Shown here: positions 14,198 to 27,000 of the stretch, one piece after another
Numbering within the stretch: position 1 is the first letter of the stretch
Layout: every line of letters starts with the position of its first letter
Source: Saccoglossus kowalevskii
Taxonomy: Eukaryota; Hemichordata; Enteropneusta; Harrimaniidae
NCBI RefSeq assembly: GCF_000003605.2
Contig: NW_003129855.1
Span: 437,330-488,120, forward strand
Direction of reading: 5' to 3'
Length of the DNA: 50,791 bases
The notes under the pieces: model-generated
Database searches by the model: none
Seen by the model: the letters and a program-made list of their open reading frames with translations, nothing else
What the model was told of the DNA's origin: nothing
Program-made: the position numbers and the translations under genes

Positions 14198-14958
14198 TTG
14201 GTATAACCGGTAGTGCTGGCTGCATTGGGACGGTTTTACGAGAGATGTTACCAAATTACGACGGCCGCTTAGAGTACGTACACTTCACCATGACAGATAA
14301 CGATATTGATGGATCTATCGGCGTTGACCTTAGCCAACCCGATCAAGTAAAGGAGAAATTCAAAGGATTGGACTGCGTGGTACATCTGGCTGCTGTCAGC
14401 AATGCAAGTGCATCATGGGAAGATGTAGTGAAACATAACGTACATGCAACCTACAATGTGTTACAAGAGTGTGTCCATAGCAACGTGAAAAAAATAATAT
14501 TTGCCAGCAGTAACCATGTCATGAACGGGCACGTTATTGGTGATTACAGTATTCCGGAGAGCATTAACTCAAACGCAGCAGAAAAGAAATTTACAGAAAC
14601 AGACATGACACTGGCGGATTCCTTATACGGTGTTAGCAAGATTACTGGAGAAGAGCTTTGCAAACACTTCGCAGCTCGTTATGGTCTTGAAGTGATCTGC
14701 TTCCGTATTGGTTGGGTTCGTTTTGATGACGATCCATCGACACTGCGGGATATGCCCCAGAGTGATTATATTCGCGTGGTATATTTAAGTCAAATAGATT
14801 GCTCTGGAGCTTTCTATAAAGCTATTATTACAAAACCAGAAAAGAAATTCACTTCTTTGAATCTGCTCTCAGACAACACAAAAGGCGTGTACAACTTGGA
14901 CGCAATACAACAAGTTCTTGGCTTAAAGCTTAAGGGGAATTCTGAGAATTTTTATTGA
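14140..14958 (+). CDS. Intronless NAD(P)-dependent SDR, uronate-dehydrogenase-like (272 aa)
   Basis: This is an extended short-chain dehydrogenase/reductase of the NAD-dependent epimerase family. The layout most resembles bacterial uronate (hexuronate) dehydrogenase, which oxidises glucuronate or galacturonate to aldarolactones with NAD. The Rossmann motif TGSAGCIG is at residues 23-30, followed by VVHLAAVS (80-87), the catalytic-serine region FASSNHVMNG (121-130), and the YxxxK pair in LYGVSK (Y163, K167). ICFRIGWV follows in the substrate region. The length fits Udh (about 265-275 aa). The first of two tandem ATGs is 13 nt past the gap. The frame stays open further upstream, so a longer or spliced N-terminus cannot be excluded. 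The absence of introns contrasts with every other gene here. AATAAA lies at 15038-15043. Substrate is inferred; the fold is secure. Confidence 0.85.
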   Translation: MMKKYRLRHVPQHDHDIRRVGITGSAGCIGTVLREMLPNYDGRLEYVHFTMTDNDIDGSIGVDLSQPDQVKEKFKGLDCVVHLAAVSNASASWEDVVKHNVHATYNVLQECVHSNVKKIIFASSNHVMNGHVIGDYSIPESINSNAAEKKFTETDMTLADSLYGVSKITGEELCKHFAARYGLEVICFRIGWVRFDDDPSTLRDMPQSDYIRVVYLSQIDCSGAFYKAIITKPEKKFTSLNLLSDNTKGVYNLDAIQQVLGLKLKGNSENFY

Positions 14959-17957
14959 TTTCCTAACTTTGTTATTTAACATGCATTATAATATAGATTG
15001 TTACACCGATTGGTAAGAACGCGATCACGTGGCGGTGAATAAAACTCCTTACTGTCGATCTATAACGAAAATATAGTTGCGGTACTGTAGCATTTGAATA
15101 AATCATAGAAGTTTTAAAAAATCTTTGGGCCAAAGGCACTGTCGACACCTTGAATCTACAAAAATCAAGGGATTTCTTTATTGGGGAGCTGTATTGTTTA
15201 TCAAAACTCAAAATAGAAACAAATAAATGTCTAGTTCTAATAATTCTAACGTATAATGTGTTTATTTATTAAGTATAACGAAATATATAATTACCCCGGA
15301 GTCGGTAAATATTCCATTATATTCATGAATTGTTGACACCGACTGCACTTGAACTCTTCATTAATTAGCTGTACATTTACTTCGTTTAATACTTTTTTTT
15401 TATTATTACATGTTCAACATTTTCTGGTGTTGATTGTAATACATCTATTACCATAGAATTTATGTAAGCCCAGATGCAGACCCTCCATATGCCAAGTTTC
15501 GTACTGCCGCTTCTGTCGGTTTCCCTTATGAACAGCGCCCTCAGAGATGGTGAAAGAAAGGGTTATTATTGCGCATCAAAGTTTGTTTTTCGGGTATCAT
15601 TGAATTTGCATATACAAGTAATAGTATCAATGTTATAAAAAATTATATATATATATTTTTTAATAATTAAGGAGGTTGAGCCGACATTATATGTCATGTT
15701 CGCCCCATGCTTTCATTATTATGAGATCATGCCATAATAATACCGAAAGTGACATAGGATGAAAAGCCATATATTATTGATATGAATATTAATATTGTGA
15801 AGACATATTTTAAAAAATTACATGATTTAGTGAGTTTCCAAGTAGTTTCCATTATGTACAATGGGATGTTATCTCCCACAATGCATTGCACATACATGGA
15901 GTAACATGCTCACTCATGGCAGTTGAGCAAAATTTGATACAAACTGCATTAAGGTAGAAGCCTACTCATAAATCAAAATACCCAACAATTATTATTTTGC
16001 AATAAATTGCACTCCAAGGCAATACAAAGAGAGTCACGCCCAACAGCCTAAATAGTTGTATTTTAGTGGCTAGTTTTTACCAAAGGTTCCTATGGCAGAA
16101 TCTTATGCCTTATCTCAAATTGTAAACTGGTGATATAGGCTGATCATAAATCATAAATTGTTAATGGTGGGATATTTTTTTGTTGTCCTGAATTATTTCA
16201 AAAATCTGGAAGTGTCAAAAAATGCAATTTTTCTTCAAAAGTATATTGTGTTCAGTCTAAGGAATTGTTCTAAAAATATCGATTTATGAGAAATATTAGG
16301 ACAAGTTTTTCAAAAAACGTCACTGTGACACGCAATAAAATAATGCAGTGTCATGGTATAATAGGACACAGCAATAGGTAATGAATCGTACACAATAAAC
16401 CAATGAACATTCTCATTCCATTTATCATGACCAAGTTTTCAAAAAATATGGGCAGGCTTCTAAATACTTAAAATAAATGAAAAAACAAACAAAGTAGGAT
16501 CTTATTTCCATATAGTTATGTTTGATTTAAGCACCGAAAAAAGTGTCATTTTATTATAACCCAGAGCTTTGTATAACCGTAACGACATAACCAATCATCC
16601 AGTCCTTTGTTATTATTAGCTGTAATTCAACACGGTAAAGAGCAAATTGCAATATTCCATAACAGGAAGGAGACGTACGAACGTCAAAAACACTCTTATT
16701 TGAGTATATTATTACTATTATCAGATGTTTGATTTGACTTGTATACAGTCTCTTGTTTGTTTGTCTTTTGTTTCCGTTTTTTGGGCGATTTTTTCAATAA
16801 AATTATGAGTGTAGTAAATTGTGATAGCCGGGTTACCGCGAAATCCGGTTATTCCGCCTGGCTTTAATAATATATTTTATTACGTTGAAAATTAAAATAA
16901 AATAAAAAGACAAGCAAGAAACTGGTTGCAAATCTAATGCTTCGGCAACAAATTCTGAAATATTGGAGCACTGGAGATATCCTTCCCAAAGGTCGTGGCG
17001 TTCAAGGCCACTTTATTTTAGGTACATTTAAATTAGTTTTTAGAATTTGGTTTAATGGGAATTTCTCGAGAATTGTGCAAAATCGAAAGTCCTCATGATG
17101 CTATCAGGGGTCAGCAAATGTTTTTTTTTTTTATATTTCGTACAAAGTGGCAACTTTGGAATTGTTGTGGGTGAAGATAAAATGTATGAATGTGTGAAAA
17201 AAAATCCCCGACCTAGATTCAAATCGTTGACCCCTTAACCTAGATAGCCATAGATTTAATTCAATTATCGACTTTTGTTTTGGTTTTGTTTTCGTTTTAG
17301 TTTTCGCGTAAACATAAAACTAAAAGAATACAATAGGCCCTGGATAATACATAACAAACCAATAAACATTGTCATTCGATTGATGACCAACTTTAAATAT
17401 TGCCTCACATACTTATTTCATCTTGATGTCGCCATTTGGAAAGATAAATCTCTTAACACAATATGTCACCTGTATATGTCGGCATGGATATACTACACTT
17501 ATGATTTAGTTAACTGAATTGTTTCCAAGTTGTTGTTTGAATGTGCCCCAAAAAAACTGTTGGTGACTGAATTAGTTATTTTTTTTTGGGTTGTCATTTG
17601 AATCGCAATTTTGTGTTTGTTTTGAAGTGGCAGAGGTCGCAAGTGTGGAGTTTAATAATTTGTATTTTATTTGTTTAATGTACTTTACAGGCGGCTCTTA
17701 ACGCTATGAAAAAGTCAGTTTCCATGGAAACAAGTGTAGGTGCCGTATTTGCTCTTTTTCATTTATTTGAATTTTTACGAGTTTAATAATAGTCATGTCT
17801 ATAAATTATTATTACACTTCGATGTTTTGTATTTTGCCTGTGATTCTGAGAATTAAAAAAATTGAAAATAACAAACTCATAAACTCTTGGATTTCGCAAA
17901 ATATTATTTAAAACGGATATCTGCGCTGATGACACTGCGAAACTCTTGATGAGGCCC
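14959..17957. other. Intergenic region, no gene seen
   Basis: The first part is the 3' flank of the SDR gene. The rest is AT-rich with homopolymer runs. Open frames at 14972-15211 and 17275-17517 have no family resemblance. I recognise no repeat or RNA gene. Confidence 0.4.
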
Positions 17958-17977
17958 ACTTCCGGTTGGTGACGTCA
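17958..17977 (+). promoter_or_regulatory. ETS plus CRE sites in the G-alpha promoter
   Basis: ACTTCCGG (17958-17965, an ETS site on the reverse strand) and a perfect palindromic CRE, TGACGTCA (17970-17977), lie 28-47 nt before the start codon. A similar ETS/CRE pair precedes SMDT1. No TATA box is evident. Confidence 0.5.
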
Positions 17978-18004
17978 TGGGCGTGGTATCGATACAGTTC
18001 CATC

Positions 18005-21000
18005 ATGGCGGACCAAGTGTTCACATGTTGTATGTCACCTCAAGAAATAGAAAAACGACAACAGAGCCAACGTATTGACCGTGCCCTTGCCAAGGAAAAA
18101 GCGCACCACCGTAGACTAGTGAAAATATTACTCCTGGGCGCTGGCGAAAGTGGAAAGAGTACATTCCTTAAACAGATGCGAATAATACATGGGCTAGACT
18201 TCACCAAGGAGGATCTCGAAGAATATCGGAGTGTAATTTACAGCAACATTGTGAAAGGCTCAAAAGTACTTGTAGATGCCCGAGACAAACTGCGTATACC
18301 GTGGGGTGAGGCAGAAAACGAGAAACATGGCGATAAAATAATGTCGTACGAAAGTAGTATTAAACTGAATACCGTCTTATTCGCCGATTATGTGGAGAGC
18401 GTGAAAGCGCTGTGGGCAGATAAAGGAATCCAGGACGCTTTTGATCGAAGGAACGAGTTTCAGTTGGTAAGTATAAATAATGGCTGTCGTTCACGACACT
18501 CCTAAAAATATCACAGACAGCACTCGGTATTTGGTTGAGACGTGTCCTTGGCGATGCCACACGTCAACAACCCGATAACAACGTGAACATTTTCAACTAA
18601 ACATGTCCTAGCTGTCTCTAAGGCTAAGAGGGGTGATTGTCATATCTTTACCGTACACAAGACTTTGTTTACGTACATCATTAGCATAAATGCAGAGTAT
18701 TTATAAATAAATAACTATTAAAGACGTTGGAGACTGTATATTTCCCGGATTTAATATGTAGAAACGACGAGGAAGTACAAGATATACATTTTTACGTAAA
18801 GGTCATGGGTCACCGAGATTTCATGCAAGTTGCAGTTCTTTTTATAGAACTTAAATTTCCAAAATAAGGGGAAGACAATTAATTTGAATAATTTTAAAAC
18901 ATATATAATCGGGCTTAAAAAAGGTTTTCTATTTTGTTTTGTTTTTAATTATTTTGTTTTTCAAGGCGTCTGTTCCTAACATTAAATGTAGCCGTGTGTT
19001 TTTTTTAATTAAAATTGCAAGTACGGTACTGAACATCTACTGTGAATTTTGCGACAGTAACCATATTCCATGTTTATTAAAACAATTTCACATGTACATA
19101 GCATATTAATGCGCTATCCCAGCATTTTGTAAATGCGGTCATGGAACAAGCACCTGTAGACCTTAACGAAGGTTTGCCGGAGTCACATCCATGAGTGAAT
19201 GAATCTCTGTCTGTCACTTTTGTGGCACACTGAATTACCCAGCATGGCGTTGACCCATTTTTATAGTTCAACTCTAGTAGCATTTGAACATGGGTGTGTG
19301 TACCCATCATCAGTACAACCACTGTGCTGCCAATGATCCCATATGATGTCTCATCCCGTGCTATCTATGGTCAAGGAGATTATAATTTTTGGAGTCGTGC
19401 TGCATACATAACAGTTATTTCAGTCATTTTCTCGATAAGTTTGCCTCATTATCTCCAAAGATATAACCAAACACAAACTAATGAAGCGGTATTGTTTCTA
19501 GTTTTAGTGCAGAATGAGCGATGCTTCACATTAAGACTAGTGCAACCTCTGATATCATATTATAATACTGTGCGCTGCTCGTTATTGAAATGTTGCGTTC
19601 TCATTGGTCGAATGGTACCACGTGCAGCCATGTTATCAGATGATAAACAGGCTATGTTTGGGTCAATGTTTCCACAAACATGCGAAAAATATTTTGCGCG
19701 ACTCTTATATAAACATTCATTGTTGTCCTACAATTATTTGTTTAGACTAAGATATCTTAGGCATTTTCATCTGAAAATTTACCTATGTGCTGTTGTTTGC
19801 TTGTCGTTAGCCCGTGAACTTCTAAGCGTAACTGAAATACAAGCGTCATTGAGGAGCTAACCACTGTGTTCATTACTTTCTTTTCAGGCTAGGACGGTGA
19901 TGTTCACTTAAATAATGGGCTTGAACATATCTTGCACATTACTGCACATATCACCATTCTTGCCCTGTTATCATCCATTTTTATATTACCGTTCGCTTCC
20001 CATCATTTAAACCCTACATTCTCATTGGTTGATCAGCGCCATGTGCAGCCCTGTTATTAAATGATAATGAGGCAGTACTTTAGGTCTTTGTGTACATTTA
20101 GGTGTTCGTATGCAAAGGATGACGATTAGTGATTGGCTTAATGTTATCCCAACGAATCGTTTGGCTATGAAAGTTTTGTATTTTTTCTCTGATTTGAAGA
20201 AAACTGAGAAAACCTGTTTCTCAACTTGTCTCAAGCCATATACAAGATGGCTGCCCCCATATAGTAAATTACATAAAACCCCTATCTTCCTACTCAATAT
20301 TTGATTAGCCAGTGGAATCACAGATTCTTTTTTTTTCTGCTGCAGGTAAAAATTAATTATTAAATGTAGAAGCTAAAACAAATAAAAAGTCAGAATATTT
20401 TAGCCATGTTTGCTTTTGTGATGTCAGATTTAACTATACATCTTCAGTGAGATCAATAATCATAAATCCAAAATAAGCTGTGTTCGTAGCAAAGAGTACA
20501 ATCCTTGATTACTTTATAAAATTAGTAAACATACATACTTCACCTGTTTTGGTATAGGAATAGTAAAAGAGCTGATCGAACAGATTTCAAAAATTCTGTG
20601 TTGAATCTTCTTCTTTTTAAATGTGATTATGCTACTCTATACTGTGATTAGACCCCGTGATTGCTGCCAACAGGGACTTGTTAAGAGGGAGGGAGGGAAC
20701 TTGTTACATGTTCTGCTTTGCTTTGCATACAATGTAGTTGTTGTCATAGCATGATTAACAATACAGGAGCATATTAATAATAATTCCCCATTTAGAGATT
20801 TAAGTTTTCAGTTGTGTCCATCTAACGTCAATCAATTTTCGGATATGCGTGGAACCATTTTGTTCAAGGTTCAAAGACAGGGAATTGACGTTGAATTTTG
20901 GTGTCCACCGATCTGATGCATATCGCACTAGAATTGTTGGGAGTTTGTTCGGATTGTGGAAAGTAGGTGGAAGCAACGACATTCCTGTTATTGTTATATA

Positions 21001-24000
21001 TTTTACAGACAAATTAAACCATTTCATTTATATCTACATGCATTTTACTAAACTGTTATCAATGAAACTTGGGAGCATTGTGGTAATAAACTGGCTCTAA
21101 AATTGTGTAATCGGCAAACAGTTTCTGCTGCTAGTTCCTTGATCCGAATGTCTTACATGTGATTCTATTGCATTCAAAGAAGTTCTACTCAAAACTAATA
21201 GAAACCTGGAAATGCACATGATATTCCAAACTCCATAAACACATTTTATTAGTCTTATTATGTGTTAGTTACTGCTGTTCCAAAGACTTATGTGTTTGAA
21301 AGGAACTTATTTTGTTGAAATAAGTTTCTAGTTCCATGTATAAGGTGGCAGTGTGGTATTTAAGCCAAAATCTGCTTATCATTACACACACAGCTCAAAA
21401 TAAGTCTGCTAGTGCTACCAATTTTGAAATCTGGTAGTTCTATAGTAATACAGGCTTAATAGGCGTGTACAACCAGTCATAAAGTGTCAATATAAATAAA
21501 TTTTATTTTGCTCGGTTTGTGTTGGACAGCCTTAAACAAAATTCTAGTAGTCCAGTCAGGCTACTAATTTTGAAAAATGGTAGCCTCAAGACAGGTTTGG
21601 TGGCCTTATGTTACTGTGAATTCTGAGCCCTGACACACAGGTGATCGATTCAGATAGAACATGTCAGTTTAAGACACACTGCGGAACCTAACGTTATATA
21701 ATGGATACGTTTTTTTTCTTTCAATGAAAATTAAATTTCCTGGTGGCCATTTGCTAATGCATTGGTGGGTCAATTTTATTCAAACTTATGAACAGCTTAC
21801 TAACGGAAATTTCTGTTTTTGTTTTAAAAATCTCAAACGAGCAGCCATTTTATTGTATATTTGAATCGACGTTGCACTTTAACCAATTTCAAGAGAAACT
21901 AAAAGAACTTAACCCTGTGAGGGCCAATGTCAATTTTTGTTACTATTCAGAAATTTGAAACCCACATAAGTTTTTGATAATTTTTCCAAAATTTTGATCC
22001 AGACTTATAGCCAATATAAAATTATGTCATTTTGTCTAAAATTATCAAAATAAACATAGAAAAATGCATAAAGCATGCAAAATATTGCACCAAATGTTTC
22101 CAAGAAAAATTATGGCATGCAAAGGATTACCAGTATTCACACATTATTTGTAAGAAATTTGAGATCTTGAGACTATAGTTTTAGTCGTACCTAAATCAAG
22201 TAATCTAACATTTGACCTCAATCTACTAGATGTTTGACTGTACTGTTTTTATTTTCATTTCAGCTTGGCATGTAGCATATGGTTGCTGTGTTCGGTGGTG
22301 GTATGCATGCACATGTGTGCGTGTGTGCGCAGGGGGAAGGGGTTACTATAAGCTAATTGACTAATAAGCTCTAATAACTGCCAGTCAATAAAGCCATCTT
22401 TTTTGTTTGTTTCCACGATGATTTTAGGGTTTTGGTTATAGTTCACAATTGAAGGTTACTTTCTGAAGGTAATTTGCTTTCAAAACAAGTGTTCTCCCCA
22501 CACAGTACCAACGTGCTTGAACTTTCAAGAACACAACTGAAGATAGTGTTATGCTAATTACATCTATTGTAAGGAAAATCATATAAAATTGAGTCTACAT
22601 GCTGGTTAGAACAAGAAAACTCGTAGTAGCTGCTAATATGTAATTTAAGTAAATAGCACCAATTTACACGGCAAGGTGTAAAGTTCATTTAGTAAACAAT
22701 TGTGCTGTATGTGTGACTTGAACCAACGATTACACACCCATACCGCCTAGCTGCACATCACTGCACATCTTTCCCTCGGCCACCAAGCATCCCCAAAATA
22801 GAGTACGTGCAATTACCATGAAATCCATCCATGCCGATCCAAGATGCACAGCAAGCCAGATATGATGCATACAGAACATGTTTTACATTGATTTAACGTA
22901 CTATTGAGGGCCAATGATATGCTTGTATATAACGTATATACCAGGGTAATACATTGCCACGTATTCTGTGTTATTTACTAGATTCACATCTTAAACATGT
23001 TGTCTTCTGTACGTGTGTGCCGAACGTGCTAGTTTTTGATATTAAAAATATCATTTTTTTTTCATTTTGCTTATATTTGTGTAGTTTACCTGTATAGTTT
23101 GGGTAATATTGTTCATGTATGTGTGAACTTACCCAGTACAAAATACTCATTTGTTGATTACGTTATTTGGCTTTTTATATTTTATATTTCCCCCCCCCAA
23201 CCCCCCATCTCCTCAATTACGAGGTGTTATGGGAGGTAATGAATGAAACATGTACGGTACATTTCAATTGCTCACAGAAGTGTCTTGTGCACATTTATTA
23301 CTACCTTATACTAAAATATGTTTAGATATTTAGAGTACTACCAAATTCCCACTTCCGGTATGGTTAGACTTAAAATACACCACGAATATTCAGTTTTGAG
23401 ATGGTGCTCTATGATTCAGTCAGTGATCACAACCGAGTGCAAAGGTCACACATTCCTGTGTTGCACTATAAAGTGTGTGTATATGTCTATTGTATGAAGA
23501 CAAATAATAGTATTGTCACCTTGAGTAAAATTAAATTGAGTAAATATTCATTCAGTCATGCGTTTGATTCAAACCTACACCACAAGACATTGAGGATGAT
23601 ACATACATGCTCACCATATTTCTTAACCATTGGTCATAAAGATGATCAATTTTTGTCATGGACATGATGGCGCACATAGACAAAACATGAAATATCATCA
23701 ATCTGTATTATTACTACGTATAACTGTTATATACAAGTTTGTTGACATCGAATACAAAATCTGGGTGGCCTAATTAATAAAAATCTGAAAATGAACCTGG
23801 GTTTATATTTATAGCTGACTTTGAAAAGGCATTTGATAAGCTAAGTTGGGAGTTTATAATTCGAAGTCTAATTTTTTTCAATTTTGGTTCCTCATTCATT
23901 TCTTGGGTAAAGGTTATATATAATAGTATTTATAGTCGTATTATTAATTTTGGTAATATTTCAGATACATTTCACCTTTTTCAAGGCGTTCGGCAAGGGT

Positions 24001-27000
24001 GTCCGTTATCGCCATATTTATTTGTCATTGGCGTAGAACTACTGTAAAATCTGTATTAGAAACCGCGGCTTCTATTAAAATGGTACAATGCAATAGAGGG
24101 GATGCGGCTTCTATTAGAGCATCTACACATATTCGGGTGAGGAGTTGTGTCAATATTAAAGGTTTATTCATAGGACCAATAGAAAACAAAGTGTCACAAT
24201 ACGCAGACGACACAAATTTTCCAATAGAAGCTAGTTATGATTCGTTTATTGCTTTATTCAATATCCTTGAAGAATTTTTCTAAGATCTCTGGTTTATCGC
24301 CTAATAATGATAAATGTAAGGTGTTGCGCATTGGTTCTTTAAAAAATACAGACTTTCATATTGACACTCTGTATCCCTCAGTATGGATTGATGGTGCTGT
24401 CGATGTTCTTGGTATTCATATTCCTGTTGATTTATTTCAATTGACTTATGTAAATTTTAACTATCGCATTGAAAAGACGAGGAAGATACTGCAACCATGG
24501 TACAGAAAGGGTCTGACTATATTTGGAAAAATTACAATTCTAAAATCTTTGATAATTTCTCAGTTCACCCATCTTTTTATGTCTCTACCATTCTCCTGGT
24601 GATGAGTTCTTTAAGAAATATGAAAATATTGTTTTCCCGTTTATTTGGGGTGGTAGGAGAGACTTTGTTAAACGAAATGTACTGTACAAGTCATATGAGA
24701 AGGGTGGTGTTAAACTTACTAATTTAGAAGCATTCAATAAAGCTTTGAAAGCAGCTTGGATTCCGCGTATTTACCATAATGATACTTCCTTTTGTAGTAA
24801 AATATTTAAATACTTTCTCTCCGACTTTGGTGGTGCTCTGGTTTACTTCGCTAAGCTGGGTAAACCAGACCTACTAAAGGTCAACCCTTTTCGATAAAGT
24901 TTTTAAAAAAATATAATTTCAGCATGGTTGCAGTAAGTTAATTACTGGTTGCAGTAAGATATAATTTCAGCATGGTTGCAGTAAGTAACATAGAAAATAT
25001 ACTTCAAGAACTTATATGGAATAATTCTAATATTCTTATTGACAACAAGACTGTTGCCTGGAAACGTTTTATACAACACGGTATAATATTTATTAATGAT
25101 CTTTTAAATGCAGACTGTACATTTTACACGTTTCAAGATTTGTTATCAAACTACGGGAATACATGTACTCAATTTGAATATCGACAGTTATTATCAGCAA
25201 TTCCATCAAACTAGCGCAGTATTGTTGAATCTAACATGTCAAAACTAATGGTCTGTATACCAAACATGTATAACAATATCTGGCTGTCAGGAACTAAGGT
25301 TAATAAAAATATTTATCTTTGGTATTGCCATGAGGAATTTCCTGATTTAACCCCCTCAGTTATACAGCAATATTGGCTGGACATTTTGAACACCCCTTTA
25401 CCTTGGCAAAATATTTATCTTGCTCCCTTTTCTATTACTACCGATGCCAAATTACGCTATTTTCAATATAAAATTAATATGGAAATATTGCCTTCAAACA
25501 GGTTGTTGTGCTTGTGGGGCTTAATTGATTCCCCCCTGTGTTCTTTTTGTGGAGAAAAAGTTGAGGAAGACTATTTTCATTTTATTTTGGGACTGTAGAT
25601 ATGTATTTGTATTTTGGACATCAGTCAATGAATGTTTTTTTTTTCATTACAGGTGATACTTTGACGTTAAGGGCAGTAACATGTATTTTGGGGGATGTAT
25701 ACAATGCTAGACCATTACATAATACTATGTTATTATTGACACGCTATTATATATTTAAATGTAAAATTGTTGGGACAAAACCAGACATTGGTGGTTTTAG
25801 ATCATATATCAAATTAATTTATCATACAGAGAAGAAAGTCGCAATTATAGAAAACAGACAGGGAAGTCACAATAAAAAATGGGGAGAATTCATTAATTAT
25901 TTTGAAGCATAAGTCTGTATTTGTGTAGTAACCTGTAATGTATTTGTGTATTGTATCTTTGTTTTGTTAAGCATATCAATAAAAAAAAAATCTGAATAAT
26001 TATTTGCATACTGGGAAGAAAGCAGTATTTTCCAGTACATGTATAAGCAATAGAATGTGAAGTGAAAGATACTCGAATGTTATTTTTAAAAAGGCGTGTA
26101 ACTCTTCCACACCCTCATCTTTTGTATTTTTCAATAGAGCATAGATCAGGCCACCATGTCATGGGTGATTGGAGAGTTGTCACTTGTTAGATTTTTATAG
26201 ATCTGTGTACAGTTACATTCACTCATAATTTAATGCATTGCCTGCTGACATGCCCACTGATTTTGGTAAGCATTCAGCAGGCAACGTGTTAGAAATCTGT
26301 GACCTGGGATTTTTTTTTTTTTATCAGACATCAAAGATGATAATGCAGTTTCATCAAAGATTCTTGAATTTGCTGATCCTTGGTGTACAATTGGTCGTTG
26401 CTGTACATAGTCTTATGCAATATAACAGCTAATGGACTAAATTTTACGTTTATTGCAGAGTTAATTCTCACTTAAAATGAGGGAGTTGTAACCTGCACAT
26501 GCGACAGACAGCCACAATGTGTTCTTGATTACAAACAAGTCTCTACCTTTGCATTTTTAGTATGCGTTGTTATCGTCAGTTAGGACTCCATTCCCATGTG
26601 TGCGCCGAGGATGACCACACTGCTTTAACTCAAATCACCTGCACATGCATCAAATGGCCATAGTGTGTCATTCTTTACAAGCATCTACCCAAGAGCCTTT
26701 GCGTTCTTAGCGTGTGTTGTTATCGTCGCTTGGGACTCAATTCCCGTACGTGCACAGGTGACAACCCTCTCGCTTTAATATTAATGGAACAATATAGGAT
26801 CTACATATTTGAAGAATAAAACAAAAGGACATTGAACCTAATTATAGTATGTCAATTTGAATAGTTTGCTGTGTGGATGGGGCAAACATGAGCGAACTTG
26901 TGCATGTCTGCTTCAAACCCATCAATGTACATCGCTCAAAACGTTGCTAAAACTGGTGTGCACCTTTTAATTCGGACAGTTTGTGACAGTATGCACTGCC

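Noticed and set aside
13966-14958. Open frame running through the N gap as a longer SDR protein
   Set aside because: The segment before the gap duplicates the segment after it, with indels, so the N-terminal extension is an assembly artefact.
17966-18004. N-terminal extension of the G-alpha protein from an in-frame TTG
   Set aside because: TTG is not a normal start, it overlaps the CRE, and ATG 18005 gives the family-typical N-terminus.
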